From Candidatus Latescibacterota bacterium (GTDB lineage Bacteria > Latescibacterota > UBA2968 > UBA8231): a stretch of 36,885 nucleotides of DNA. Positions within the stretch are counted from its first letter, which is position 1. Every line of letters starts with the position of its first letter. The position numbers were made by a program, and so were the translations under genes. Where the stretch lies: NCBI GenBank assembly GCA_022825185.1, contig JAJDYK010000012.1, positions 1 to 36,885 on the forward strand, given 5' to 3'. Positions 8,138-16,308 of this stretch are shown piece after piece. The notes beneath the pieces are model-generated. The model did not search any database. It was not told where the DNA came from and was given only the letters and a program-made list of their open reading frames with translations.

Positions 8138-9871
8138 ATGCTTAACTACGTGCTAAGCGGCTTGCTCGCCTGCTGTCTGCTCTTTGCCTGCGGCGGCGAT
8201 GTCAACGACGAAACGGACGTCCCCCGCAACCGCTCGCTCATAATGAACTGCACGCCGCCCAACACCTGCGCTGGCCAAATCCAGGACTACGATTCCTTCA
8301 ACCCATTTCTCCCCGGCAGCATCTCCAGCACCGGCCACAACTTCCTCTACGAACCACTCTACTTCTACAACCCCTATGGCAAAGAACAAAACCTCATCCC
8401 CTGGATCGCCATCGGCCACGAGTACAACGATGACTTCACCGAAGTAACCATCCACATCAGAGACGGAGTAAAATGGAGCGACGGCACGCCTTGGACTGCG
8501 GCGGATCTAGTATTCACAATCGACATGCTCAAAAAGAACGCTCCCGTCCTCAACGCCTCGGTCGATATGGAGCTATGGGTTGCAGAGGCCAGCGTCGTAG
8601 AAGACCTACAGGCGAAAATCGCGCTAAAATCGCCGAATCCGCGCTTCGTATTCGAGTATTTGACCAACAATTTCGGCAACGGCATCCCCATTGTCCCCAA
8701 GCACATTTGGGAGGGGAAAGACGCGAAAACTTTTGCCAACCTAGATCTCCAACGCGGCTGGCCCGTAGTCAGCGGCCCCTACCGGCTCGTCCGCTCCGAG
8801 CCTCAGCAACGAATCTGGGATCTGCGGCGAGACTGGTGGGCGGCTGAGACGGGCTTTCGCCGACTCCCGCGCGTAGAACGCCTGATCTATCTGCCCTACA
8901 TGGACGAAGACAAAAGGGTGCAACTGCTGATCAGCAACCAAATGGACACCTGTCTGGACCTGCGCCCGTCCAATATCAAGACCATTCTCGACCAGAATCC
9001 CGACGTATCCACTTGGACCGGCCGCGAACCACCCTACGGCTACCTCGATTGGTGGCCTATCGCCTTGGGCTTTAACAATCTCGAAGCGCCGTTTGCAGAT
9101 GCGGAAATCCGCTGGGCCATCAACCACGCCATTGACCGGCAGCAACTCGTCGAGGTCGGCTGGCAGGGCGCGGGAACCTATTCCCTGCTGCCCTTTCCAG
9201 ACTTCCCACCTCTACGCCGTTTCACCAATCAGATCGAGGATTTGCTCGCCCGCTATCCAGTCGGCACACACGACCCAGCCAAGACCGCAGAGATCATGCA
9301 GCGCCGAGGCTGGGTCCTCGAAAAAGGCATCTGGACCAAGGAAGGCACGCCGTTCAAAATCACCATCGACCTACATCCAAATCTCCACGACATCGTCCCC
9401 GTGTTAGTCGAACAGCTACGCCGCGCCGGCTTCGATGCCGGTTTCAGAATGACTTCCGATTATTACACCCGCATGACCGTGGGCGACGCCCGGGCCTTTC
9501 TCATCGGCAACGCGGGCAGCGTGCGCGATCCGTACTTCACCCTCAGACTCTATCACAGTCGCTACGTGCAACCTATCGGCACGGCCGCCATCTACTTCTG
9601 GCGCTGGCAAAACGCCCACTTCGACCAAATCATCGACCGCATGGCTGGCACGGCCCCCGACGATCCGCTACTACTCGAACACTTTCGCCAAGCCATGGAA
9701 ATCTGGCTGCGCGAGTTGCCCTCCATCCCGCTACTCCAGTGGTACCACAGAATCCCCCACAACGAAACATACTGGCAGAACTGGCCCACCGCGGAGACGC
9801 CCTATATCAACAGCGCCTATTGGGCGCGCACGTGGCTGCTGGTTCTCCTCGAACTCGAACCTACACGGTAA
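8138..9871 (+). CDS. Peptide/nickel-type ABC transporter substrate-binding lipoprotein (SBP_bac_5)
   Basis: A 577-residue lipoprotein (lipobox LLFAC, Cys 18) of the DppA/OppA family. Family features in order: YDSFNPFLPG near the N-terminus, LIPWIAIGHEYNDDFTEVTIHIRDGVKWSDGTPWTAADLVFT (the usual signature region, about residues 85-130), VSGPYRLVRSEP around 215, and the DAEIRWAINHAIDRQQLVEVGWQGAG region around 325. Length is normal for the family. It should bind an oligopeptide, sugar or similar ligand at the outer face of the inner membrane. No permease or ATPase genes lie next to it in the window, so the transporter partner is elsewhere or this works as an orphan receptor. The next gene starts 6 bases downstream. 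Confidence 0.92.
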   Translation: MLNYVLSGLLACCLLFACGGDVNDETDVPRNRSLIMNCTPPNTCAGQIQDYDSFNPFLPGSISSTGHNFLYEPLYFYNPYGKEQNLIPWIAIGHEYNDDFTEVTIHIRDGVKWSDGTPWTAADLVFTIDMLKKNAPVLNASVDMELWVAEASVVEDLQAKIALKSPNPRFVFEYLTNNFGNGIPIVPKHIWEGKDAKTFANLDLQRGWPVVSGPYRLVRSEPQQRIWDLRRDWWAAETGFRRLPRVERLIYLPYMDEDKRVQLLISNQMDTCLDLRPSNIKTILDQNPDVSTWTGREPPYGYLDWWPIALGFNNLEAPFADAEIRWAINHAIDRQQLVEVGWQGAGTYSLLPFPDFPPLRRFTNQIEDLLARYPVGTHDPAKTAEIMQRRGWVLEKGIWTKEGTPFKITIDLHPNLHDIVPVLVEQLRRAGFDAGFRMTSDYYTRMTVGDARAFLIGNAGSVRDPYFTLRLYHSRYVQPIGTAAIYFWRWQNAHFDQIIDRMAGTAPDDPLLLEHFRQAMEIWLRELPSIPLLQWYHRIPHNETYWQNWPTAETPYINSAYWARTWLLVLLELEPTR

Positions 9872-9877
9872 CGACCC

Positions 9878-11554
9878 ATGGCAATAGCAGCGATAGTCCT
9901 TTTCCTCTTGGGATGCGCGGAGAACCATTCTGTAGCAGCGCGAATCGCCGATCGCACCATCGCGATCGATCGGGTGGAACGGGTCTGGGACAAGTTGGAG
10001 CAAAAACAATCAAAGCGAGATGTCCTAGAGACGCTTATCAATCGCGAGTTGCTGTTCATAGAAGCCAAGAATAGGGAACTGGATAAGAGCGCACAGGTCC
10101 TATCCAGCTTAGAACACGTGCGCCGACAACGAGCCGTAGAACGCCTCATCGAAAGGAAAGTTAAAAGCCATATAACAGTCTCTGACGAAGAAATCAGGAC
10201 CTATTACGAAGGCAGCGACCTGCACTCCAAGCGCGAGGTGCGGGGACGGCATCTCATGGTAAAAACAGCGGCAGAAGCGCAAACGCTCTACCAAGCGCTC
10301 TTAGATGGTGAAGATTTCGCCGAGCTAGCCCGTCGCTTTTCCTTGGACCAACAGACCGCTGATAAAGGAGGCGACCTAGGCTACTGGGACGAGTCCTTGA
10401 TGGCCGGCCCCGTCAGCAAGGTGCTCTTCTCCATGCAGTTGAGCGAGCTATCTGAGCCTTTCCAAGGCCGAGAGGGCTACTTCCACATCGTGCGCGTGGA
10501 GGACGAGCGCCCCCTGCCCTATGAGTCCTTAAAAAAGAGGATCAAAGACCGGCTCCACGCGGATCGCCTTGCTGTGCGCACAGCGGAGTTTCGCACGAAC
10601 ATCAGAAAGCAGTTCAACCTACAGCTAGTCGAAGAAACTTGGTTGCAGCTAGTAAAGCTGGGCAAAACCGCCTCTCACGGCATCCCCGAGTTCGACGGGG
10701 ACGAACAATTAGCAAGGCCGCTAATACTCTACGAAGGAGGACAGGTCGCGCTTGAGCAGTACCTACAATGGCTCGTAGCAACCCCATCCCAGCGGCGTCC
10801 CGTAACCGTAGATACCGCGAGCATCGCTCGGTACGCCAGACGCACAGCCGTCGATTCCGTACTGCTGCCACTAGCCGCTCAGCAGGCCGGGCTAGCCGAC
10901 GACGACGAGATGAAGCGCTACCTAGAAAAGCGTCAATCGCTACTAATGATCGAAGAGCTGCGCCGCCTAGAGGCAGAAGCGCCGCTTGTCAATGAAGATG
11001 CTATGCGGACCTATTACGAGGAGCATCTATCCTGGTTTACCGATCCCGATCTGCTCATCTACGAAGCCATCTTGCTCCACCACGAAGCAGATGCACTCGA
11101 CGTCGCCGAAAAAGTGCGCCAAGGAGCCGACATGTGGACTTTGGCCCAAGGTTATCCACGCTTTCACGACGCTTGGTTCCACTATAACATTTACCACATC
11201 CACCGCGAGGAAGACGAACAACACGCCCACTCCCCGCACACCATGTCGGCCGTGTTAGCAGCCGTTCGCAAAACTCCGGTGGGAAAAGTCGGCGGGCCTT
11301 TCTTGGTGCATTTCCAGCCACGCGAAAAAATCTGGCCGGGATACATCGTGTTTCGCACGCTGGAGCAACGCCCTGCCCGATTGCTACCTTTTGCCCATCC
11401 CGAGGTTCAGCAAACCGTAAAAGAGATGGTGCGCTCGGCAAATGGCCAGCGCATTGAAAAGCGCTTTGATGCTTTTCTAAGCCAACTGCGAGAAAAGTAC
11501 GCAGAGCAAATTGAAATATACCCCGAGAATCTCGCGTCCGAATCGGCCTTATAA
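9878..11554 (+). CDS. Parvulin-type peptidyl-prolyl isomerase lipoprotein (SurA/PrsA-like)
   Basis: The protein has 558 residues; the N-terminus MAIAAIVLFLLGC is a short lipoprotein signal with Cys at 13. The N-terminal region, about residues 20-110, resembles the SurA N-domain (LETLINRELLFIEAKNREL). One rotamase domain spans about residues 112-212, with RGRHLMVKT, FAELARRFSLDQQTADKGGDLGYW and LSEPFQGREGYFHIVRVED. A further 300 residues are helical, with a degenerate second foldase-like segment from about 365. The role is probably folding of exported proteins at the membrane. It follows the binding-protein gene after 6 bases, without a clear ribosome site, so translational coupling is likely. 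Whether it serves that protein specifically cannot be told. Confidence 0.88.
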   Translation: MAIAAIVLFLLGCAENHSVAARIADRTIAIDRVERVWDKLEQKQSKRDVLETLINRELLFIEAKNRELDKSAQVLSSLEHVRRQRAVERLIERKVKSHITVSDEEIRTYYEGSDLHSKREVRGRHLMVKTAAEAQTLYQALLDGEDFAELARRFSLDQQTADKGGDLGYWDESLMAGPVSKVLFSMQLSELSEPFQGREGYFHIVRVEDERPLPYESLKKRIKDRLHADRLAVRTAEFRTNIRKQFNLQLVEETWLQLVKLGKTASHGIPEFDGDEQLARPLILYEGGQVALEQYLQWLVATPSQRRPVTVDTASIARYARRTAVDSVLLPLAAQQAGLADDDEMKRYLEKRQSLLMIEELRRLEAEAPLVNEDAMRTYYEEHLSWFTDPDLLIYEAILLHHEADALDVAEKVRQGADMWTLAQGYPRFHDAWFHYNIYHIHREEDEQHAHSPHTMSAVLAAVRKTPVGKVGGPFLVHFQPREKIWPGYIVFRTLEQRPARLLPFAHPEVQQTVKEMVRSANGQRIEKRFDAFLSQLREKYAEQIEIYPENLASESAL

Positions 11555-11578
11555 ATTCATTCCTGCGAAAGGCATTCC

Positions 11579-12691
11579 ATGCACATCACCAAAGTCGAAA
11601 TACGCACCGTAGCTCCGCCGGTCGATCGCTTCACTTGGTCGGACGACCTGCCAGATCAATACTCGACCAATACAGTCGTCCGCATCTATACAGACGAGGG
11701 CATCGAGGGCGTAGCTGGCGTCTGGAACGCGACCTCCTTTGACTTCGAACGCTATACTGCCGAATCCATACGCCACCTAGCCCCCATCCTGCTGGGCAAG
11801 GACCCGCTCTTACGGGAACATATCTGGCACGAGATTAGACCGCGCGTCTTTCCGCTGCCGCCCCAATCGCTGGCCGCCATCGACATCGCCCTGTGGGATA
11901 TAGCGGGCAAGGTTGCGGGATTGCCGCTCTATCGGCTGTTAGGCGGAGCACGCGATAAAATCCCCGCCTACGCCAGCACCCCGCTCTTTGAAGATGTCGA
12001 ATCCTATCTGAAGAACGCCGAGGAGTTCATCGCCCAAGGCTTCAAGGCCATCAAGTTCCACACCTGGTGCATCCCCGAGCTGGACCTCGAACTCGCTCGC
12101 GCCGTCCGCAAGCAGTACCCCGGCAACGACGTCGCCTTCATGCTCGACGCCGAGAACAACTACGACCGCGACGGCGCCCTGCGCGTGGCCCAAGAACTCG
12201 AAGCAATGGGCTTTACGTGGTTTGAAGCCCCGCTACACGACTCAGATCTCGACGGCTACCGAGAGCTGACCAGCCGAGTTACCATTCCCATCCTACCGTC
12301 CGGCAACTGGTTCCAGGATCTACACACCTTTGCCGAAGCCCTCCATTCAAAGGCGTGGGGCCGCGCCCGCACCGACGCAGCCATGATGGGCGGAATAACG
12401 CAGACCAACAAAGCAATCGCCCTCACCGAAGCGGCCGGCATGAAATGCGAGATCATGTCGTGGGGATACAGCCTAGTCTCAGCCGCCAACCTGCACCTGA
12501 TGCTGGCGCACGACAACTGCTCCTATTTCGAGCAGTCGGTTCCCTGCGAACCCTACGAATACGGAATGCAGGACGTCATCCGCGCCCAACCCGACGGCTA
12601 CGCTTATGCACCCGCCGGGCCGGGCCTCGGCCCCGCCGTGGACTGGGAAGCCATGGAGGCGGCCACGATCCATTCGATTGTCGTCGAGTAA
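11579..12691 (+). CDS. Enolase-superfamily (mandelate racemase/muconate lactonizing enzyme-like) protein with atypical active site
   Basis: The protein has 370 residues, full length for the family. The N-terminal capping domain runs to about residue 125 (AAIDIALWDIAGKVAGLPLYRLLGG is the classical segment), followed by the barrel. Active-site positions seen: K159-F-H161 in place of the usual KxK, first metal ligand D190 in LDAENNYD, second ligand E216 in WFEAP. The third ligand position, normally Glu in a GE pair, reads SGN (N243). D266 in RTDAAMMGG is present, but the catalytic His expected about 30 residues later is replaced by MSWGYS. It may use different acid/base chemistry or be a non-racemising relative. 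The substrate is probably a sugar acid, by family. It is in line with the two upstream lipoprotein genes, with a 24-base gap. Confidence 0.88.
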   Translation: MHITKVEIRTVAPPVDRFTWSDDLPDQYSTNTVVRIYTDEGIEGVAGVWNATSFDFERYTAESIRHLAPILLGKDPLLREHIWHEIRPRVFPLPPQSLAAIDIALWDIAGKVAGLPLYRLLGGARDKIPAYASTPLFEDVESYLKNAEEFIAQGFKAIKFHTWCIPELDLELARAVRKQYPGNDVAFMLDAENNYDRDGALRVAQELEAMGFTWFEAPLHDSDLDGYRELTSRVTIPILPSGNWFQDLHTFAEALHSKAWGRARTDAAMMGGITQTNKAIALTEAAGMKCEIMSWGYSLVSAANLHLMLAHDNCSYFEQSVPCEPYEYGMQDVIRAQPDGYAYAPAGPGLGPAVDWEAMEAATIHSIVVE

Positions 12692-12695
12692 ATGA

Positions 12696-13688
12696 CTACT
12701 CGCCGATCATGGCAGCAGTAAGACGGTCTATGAGCGCATCGTCGGCTGGCAGCAGACCAGAGGCCGGCAAACGCCGCAGCAAGTCGGCCCAGCGGTCGTA
12801 CTGTGCCTGCGCCCGTTGCAGATAGGGCACCGCTTCCTCCTCGCGCCCCTCAGAAGCCAGGGTCACACCCACCCAAAACGGAGCCTCGCCACCCGTTGCC
12901 TCATCGGGCACCAACTCCGTCGCTGCTCGATAGGCATCCATAGCCGCCTCCATGTCCCCCGCGGTCACCCATTCGTCGCCCTCGTTTAGCTTGTGGTAAG
13001 CCCGCGCCAGACGCACCAAGCGGCGCAGTTCCTCCACCGGCTCGGGATGATCTTCCACGCGCAGATCGAACACGCGATCAACCCACGGCCTACCCGTATC
13101 CTCGGCGGAGACCACGAGAATGGCCGCCGACTGCCGGCCGCGCAGATCTCCCCCCTCGGCCTCGGCGACCTCCAAAGCCACGAGCAACCGCTCCGCCAGA
13201 TCGCCTTCGGCATTCTCGTAGGCGTGCGCCATAGCCGGCCACACGCTATCTCGGTCCATCAGGTTCGCCTGAACGCTGTACTGGGCACCGGTCTGGTGGC
13301 CAGCAGCGGCAATAGCCCGTTCACCCGTGTGGACGGCCACGTTCCCCTCAGCATCGACCATGGCCACTTGCCGCACCGCAGCGTCGGCATCCCCCGCGAG
13401 TAGGGCAGTGAGAGCCGCCTGAGCCGTCTTGCCCATGGCCATCAATTCGAGACCAAGCGGACCGTAAGCCGGATCAACAAGAGATTGAGTTGCCACAGCG
13501 CCGACGCCGGGACGAGCCCACGGAACGATAGGCCCCACGGAAAACCAGTGGGACTGAACGGCGACGCCGAGTTGGCCGGTAAGAGAGTCGCGAGCGACAA
13601 TGGAATAAGTAGCCACAGGTCGCCGCCAGTCGGCTGCATCGGCCGCAGCTAGCTGGGCCGTGGCGAGAACTAGGATGAGCAGGCGCAT
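12696..13688 (-). CDS. Secreted DUF1028 (Ntn-hydrolase-like) protein with TPR-like tail
   Basis: The start is at the ATG five bases behind GGGAGG, giving MRLLILVLATAQLAAADA, a signal peptide, and 330 residues. The longer open frame up to 14222 is only the shadow of the next gene. Residues about 25-225 match DUF1028: TYSIVARDSLTGQLGVAVQSHWFSVG, PWARPGVGAVATQS, YGPLGLELMAMGKTAQAAL, VRQVAMVDAEG and GDLRGRQSAAILVV. About 235-325 is helical and TPR-like (AYHKLNEGDEWVTAGDMEAAMDAYRAATEL). DUF1028 proteins are thought to be Ntn-fold hydrolases, but their substrate is not established. It lies just downstream of the PhyH gene on the same strand, with a 29-base gap. Confidence 0.9.
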   Translation of the reverse strand: MRLLILVLATAQLAAADAADWRRPVATYSIVARDSLTGQLGVAVQSHWFSVGPIVPWARPGVGAVATQSLVDPAYGPLGLELMAMGKTAQAALTALLAGDADAAVRQVAMVDAEGNVAVHTGERAIAAAGHQTGAQYSVQANLMDRDSVWPAMAHAYENAEGDLAERLLVALEVAEAEGGDLRGRQSAAILVVSAEDTGRPWVDRVFDLRVEDHPEPVEELRRLVRLARAYHKLNEGDEWVTAGDMEAAMDAYRAATELVPDEATGGEAPFWVGVTLASEGREEEAVPYLQRAQAQYDRWADLLRRLPASGLLPADDALIDRLTAAMIGE

Positions 13689-13717
13689 GATTCCTCCCAA
13701 GTGTCGATGGATGGGAA

Positions 13718-15466
13718 TTAACTTTTCTCGTCCTTTGCCAACGGCCCGGTCGGTGCATCCTTGCTGTAGAGCGACGATCCCCGCTCGTACGACACGGTCA
13801 CCTCGCCATTGGCCACGTCCAGACGCGGCACGTTGTTGTGGAACACATCGCGGTCCGGGCCGCGCATCACCGCCAACTGGGCGTCGCTCATCCCCTCGAC
13901 CAATTCGCCCCAGCGGTTTTCCGGGTGGACCATCTCGCCGCCGCTGCGGTTGAAGTTGCGCGACGAATACTTGATCAGGATGCCCCGCCGCGCAATCTCG
14001 CTCTTCCAAGCCAACGCTCCGTGCGTCGTGCCACCGTCGCCAAAGAACAGCACGTCGCCGGCCTGCATCTCGACGTGTTTGACCAACCCCATATCGCGGT
14101 CGCAGGTTCGCACCCCGGGGGGCATTTTGTAGTACGCCTTGTGGCTGCCCGGCACGCAGGCAAAACCCCCGTCGCCCGCCCGCACATCCCTGAGCTGCCA
14201 AGTCACGGTAATCGCCTCGCAATAGCTGCGACCATTGTGGTACACATAGCCGCGACCGGGGTTGAGCGGCTCGTTAGCGTCGTGCAGCGCGTGGCCGCTG
14301 GTACCCTTGACCGAGACAAAACCCGTCGCGCCACCCATCCGCCCACCGCTGCCGCCCATCCAGTTCAGTCGGTGCTCGACCGCCGGATGCGCGACCATCT
14401 GCCGGAACGGTTCGCAATACGGCTGGGGCAATTCCAGCAGTCCATTCAACAACGGCCGCCCAGTTCCCGCCAGACTTTCGGACCCCCGCGCCAACTCTTC
14501 GCCGACTTGGATCCGGTCCTCAAAGCGATCCACTGCCTCGTTGGCCGCAGCCAACCACTCCTCGTCCATCACCCCACGCAAGACCAGATAACCGTTGAGG
14601 TCCCAAAAGTAAAATTCCCGGTAGTCAATGCCGCTGTCGGGATCTACCTGCAAAAGCGACGGATGAAAAACCCCAGACTCCATCCGCGTCGTCTTGCCAT
14701 CGGTCACAATCGTCGGCGGCGGAGTCGTGGCCTGATAGCCCGGCTTGTAGAGCGAGGCCCGCTGAACCTCACTCAATTCAGCGTGCCATTCCGGGCGCGG
14801 CTCCACTTGGGTCTTCGGCCCAGTCCCCGCGCTGCGGATCGCGCCGCGCCCCACGAATTCGTAACTCAACAGCCGCTGGCGTCCTCGCCCCTTCCACGGC
14901 CGCATCCCCTGCACCGTCGCCAGCCCCACGATCAGCAAATCCCCCGCCTTGAGCGCCGGTTGGAAAACAAGCCCCATATCGTCGGCCCCTGTCGCCACTT
15001 CCTCCGGAGTCGCCACATTGCCCTTGTGGCTGCACGGCACCAGCACAAAACCGCCGTCCTCTTCCTCCACATCCTCCAGCGCCCACAGCACCCGCACTCC
15101 TTCGCTGAAGCGCCGTCCGTTTTGGAAGTAGTACGCAATGGCGGGGTCCCGAGGCTCGTTGCCGCCGACCAGCGGCGCACCCGTGTCGCAAGTCTCCTCA
15201 CACCAGACTTCTGGTTCGCGGTCGAGGATAAACCCCTGGCCGACAAGCTGGTTGAGATACCACATTAACGCCGGATGCACCAACAGATCGCGAAACGGCT
15301 CCCGCGCCTTCCCCGGCCAGCCCAGCATCCCCTCCATCGCCCCCACGGCGTCGATCTCCCTATTGAGCCGCTCGACCTCCGGCCGAGTCAACGTCCCCGG
15401 CACGTGCAAATACCCAGCCACGTCAAAACAGTAATTCTCTTCGTTGGTCATCACTTCGCGGTCCAT
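13718..15466 (-). CDS. Tandem phytanoyl-CoA dioxygenase (PhyH)-like protein, first half lacking iron ligands
   Basis: The protein has 582 residues from the ATG behind AAAGGAGGTG. It contains two homologous PhyH-like halves, about residues 10-225 and 285-505. Both keep the LRDV/LEDV..DGGF..VP.SHK stretch (130-149 and 425-443). The second half has the candidate Fe(II) ligands H395-D396 (ALHDANEP) and distal H482 (TTHGALAW), plus R493-R494 for 2-oxoglutarate. Aligned positions in the first half read LVGGNEP and TVQGM, so His, Asp and distal His have become Val, Gly and Gln. The first half is probably structural or regulatory; the second may be an oxygenase. It starts 28 bases after the toxin-antitoxin genes on the same strand. 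The substrate is unknown. Confidence 0.85.
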   Translation of the reverse strand: MDREVMTNEENYCFDVAGYLHVPGTLTRPEVERLNREIDAVGAMEGMLGWPGKAREPFRDLLVHPALMWYLNQLVGQGFILDREPEVWCEETCDTGAPLVGGNEPRDPAIAYYFQNGRRFSEGVRVLWALEDVEEEDGGFVLVPCSHKGNVATPEEVATGADDMGLVFQPALKAGDLLIVGLATVQGMRPWKGRGRQRLLSYEFVGRGAIRSAGTGPKTQVEPRPEWHAELSEVQRASLYKPGYQATTPPPTIVTDGKTTRMESGVFHPSLLQVDPDSGIDYREFYFWDLNGYLVLRGVMDEEWLAAANEAVDRFEDRIQVGEELARGSESLAGTGRPLLNGLLELPQPYCEPFRQMVAHPAVEHRLNWMGGSGGRMGGATGFVSVKGTSGHALHDANEPLNPGRGYVYHNGRSYCEAITVTWQLRDVRAGDGGFACVPGSHKAYYKMPPGVRTCDRDMGLVKHVEMQAGDVLFFGDGGTTHGALAWKSEIARRGILIKYSSRNFNRSGGEMVHPENRWGELVEGMSDAQLAVMRGPDRDVFHNNVPRLDVANGEVTVSYERGSSLYSKDAPTGPLAKDEKS

Positions 15467-15494
15467 TGGACACCTCCTTTGTCCGGTGTGGTGT

Positions 15495-15800
15495 TTAGGC
15501 TGCCACGGAATCGCTGACCTCAACTGCAAGACGTAAGCCCAACTCGCGCAGAACTGCGGTCAAACTTAAGAGTTGAGGATTACCCTGGTCGGACAGCATT
15601 CGATACATCGACTCGCGATTGAGTTGAGCGCCCTCTGCGAGCCGCTTCATGCCGTGGGCTTCGGCTACATCGCGCAGCGCAAGGAGAAACACATCAGGTG
15701 AGCCATCCTCAAGAGCAGCAGTCAGATACGCAGCCGCTTCGCTGGGATCTCTGAGATCCTCAAGTAGCCCTTCTTTGTACGGGCGAGATGCTTTGCTCAT
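15495..15800 (-). CDS. Antitoxin, HTH type (HigA-like addiction module antidote)
   Basis: The 101-residue protein matches the putative addiction-module antidote family (COG3636-type): YLTAALEDGSPDVFLLALRDVAEAHGMKRLAEGAQLNRESMYRMLS..GNP.L.SLTAVLRELGLRL. The HTH spans about residues 47-95. Its ATG overlaps the toxin stop by four bases (ATGA), giving the toxin-first order typical of this family. It should bind and neutralise the toxin and, with it, repress the promoter upstream. The C-terminus is complete. Confidence 0.92.
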   Translation of the reverse strand: MSKASRPYKEGLLEDLRDPSEAAAYLTAALEDGSPDVFLLALRDVAEAHGMKRLAEGAQLNRESMYRMLSDQGNPQLLSLTAVLRELGLRLAVEVSDSVAA

Positions 15801-16141
15801 AATGACCTTCTTCTATAGTCGTAGTCGCGCCAGAAAATCCGCGCCTGTTCAATGTCCCGTGACTGAGTTCTTTTAGTACCGCCGCAAAGCAACAACACAA
15901 GGCGGTCACCTGCCCGACCGAAATAGACCCGGTAACCGGGACCGTGGTCGATGCGTAGCTCGTGAAGGCCACCACCGAGCGAGTTGGTGTCGCCGAAGTT
16001 CCCCAATCGCAACCGCGCCAGTCGAGTGCGAACGCGAGCCCTAGCAGTACGATCCCTCAAGTTGCGAATCCATTCCGAGAAGGGAGACCGACCGTCCTCT
16101 GTCTGATATACCTCAACCTCGTGTGATACCGCCTCTGACAT
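15797..16141 (-). CDS. RelE/HigB-like toxin (Gp49/PF05973 type)
   Basis: The 114-residue toxin of the RelE/ParE superfamily begins EVEVYQTEDGRSPFSEWIRNLRDRTARARVRTRLARLRLGNFGD. It continues with the hallmark GLHELRIDHGPGYRVYFGRAGDRLVLLLCGGTKRTQSRDIEQARIFW. Members cut mRNA on the ribosome or otherwise block translation; this is family knowledge. There is no Shine-Dalgarno before the ATG, and a -10-like TACACT ends only 6 bases before it, so the message may be leaderless. It forms an intact pair with the overlapping antitoxin gene. Confidence 0.92.
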   Translation of the reverse strand: MSEAVSHEVEVYQTEDGRSPFSEWIRNLRDRTARARVRTRLARLRLGNFGDTNSLGGGLHELRIDHGPGYRVYFGRAGDRLVLLLCGGTKRTQSRDIEQARIFWRDYDYRRRSL

Positions 16142-16147
16142 GGGAAA

Positions 16148-16176
16148 AGTGTAGCCGAAAAGCTACAACGCCGCAA
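16148..16176 (-). promoter_or_regulatory. Toxin-antitoxin promoter with operator palindrome
   Basis: On the minus strand TTGCGG and TACACT are 17 bases apart. A perfect inverted repeat, TGTAGC-N6-GCTACA at 16150-16167, lies in the spacer and overlaps the -10 box, the expected place for autorepression by the toxin-antitoxin complex. Confidence 0.5.
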
Positions 16177-16281
16177 GGATAGCTGATAGCAAGAATAAGC
16201 CCAACGTGAGAAGCTGAATTAGCGAGTAGGCCGGGCATATACACGATCAAATCAAACGGCCACCGCTATCACACTTACCTA

Positions 16282-16306
16282 CTACTGCTTCGGGTTGATG
16301 CAGTAG
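16282..16306 (-). other. Stem-loop just after the unknown gene's stop
   Basis: CTACTGC and GCAGTAG form a 7-bp stem with an 11-base loop two bases past the stop codon on the minus strand. No T-run follows, so it may stabilise the 3' end rather than terminate transcription. The surrounding 16168-16308 holds no gene I can support. Confidence 0.3.
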
Positions 16307-16308
16307 CA

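Noticed and set aside
13689..14222. N-terminal extension of the DUF1028 frame
   Set aside because: It overlaps the PhyH gene and would hide a clean signal peptide that has its own GGGAGG site.
13838..15268. 476-codon plus-strand ORF antisense to the PhyH gene
   Set aside because: His/Arg/Pro-rich shadow translation of a GC-rich gene; the minus-strand frame has clear PhyH homology and a strong ribosome site.
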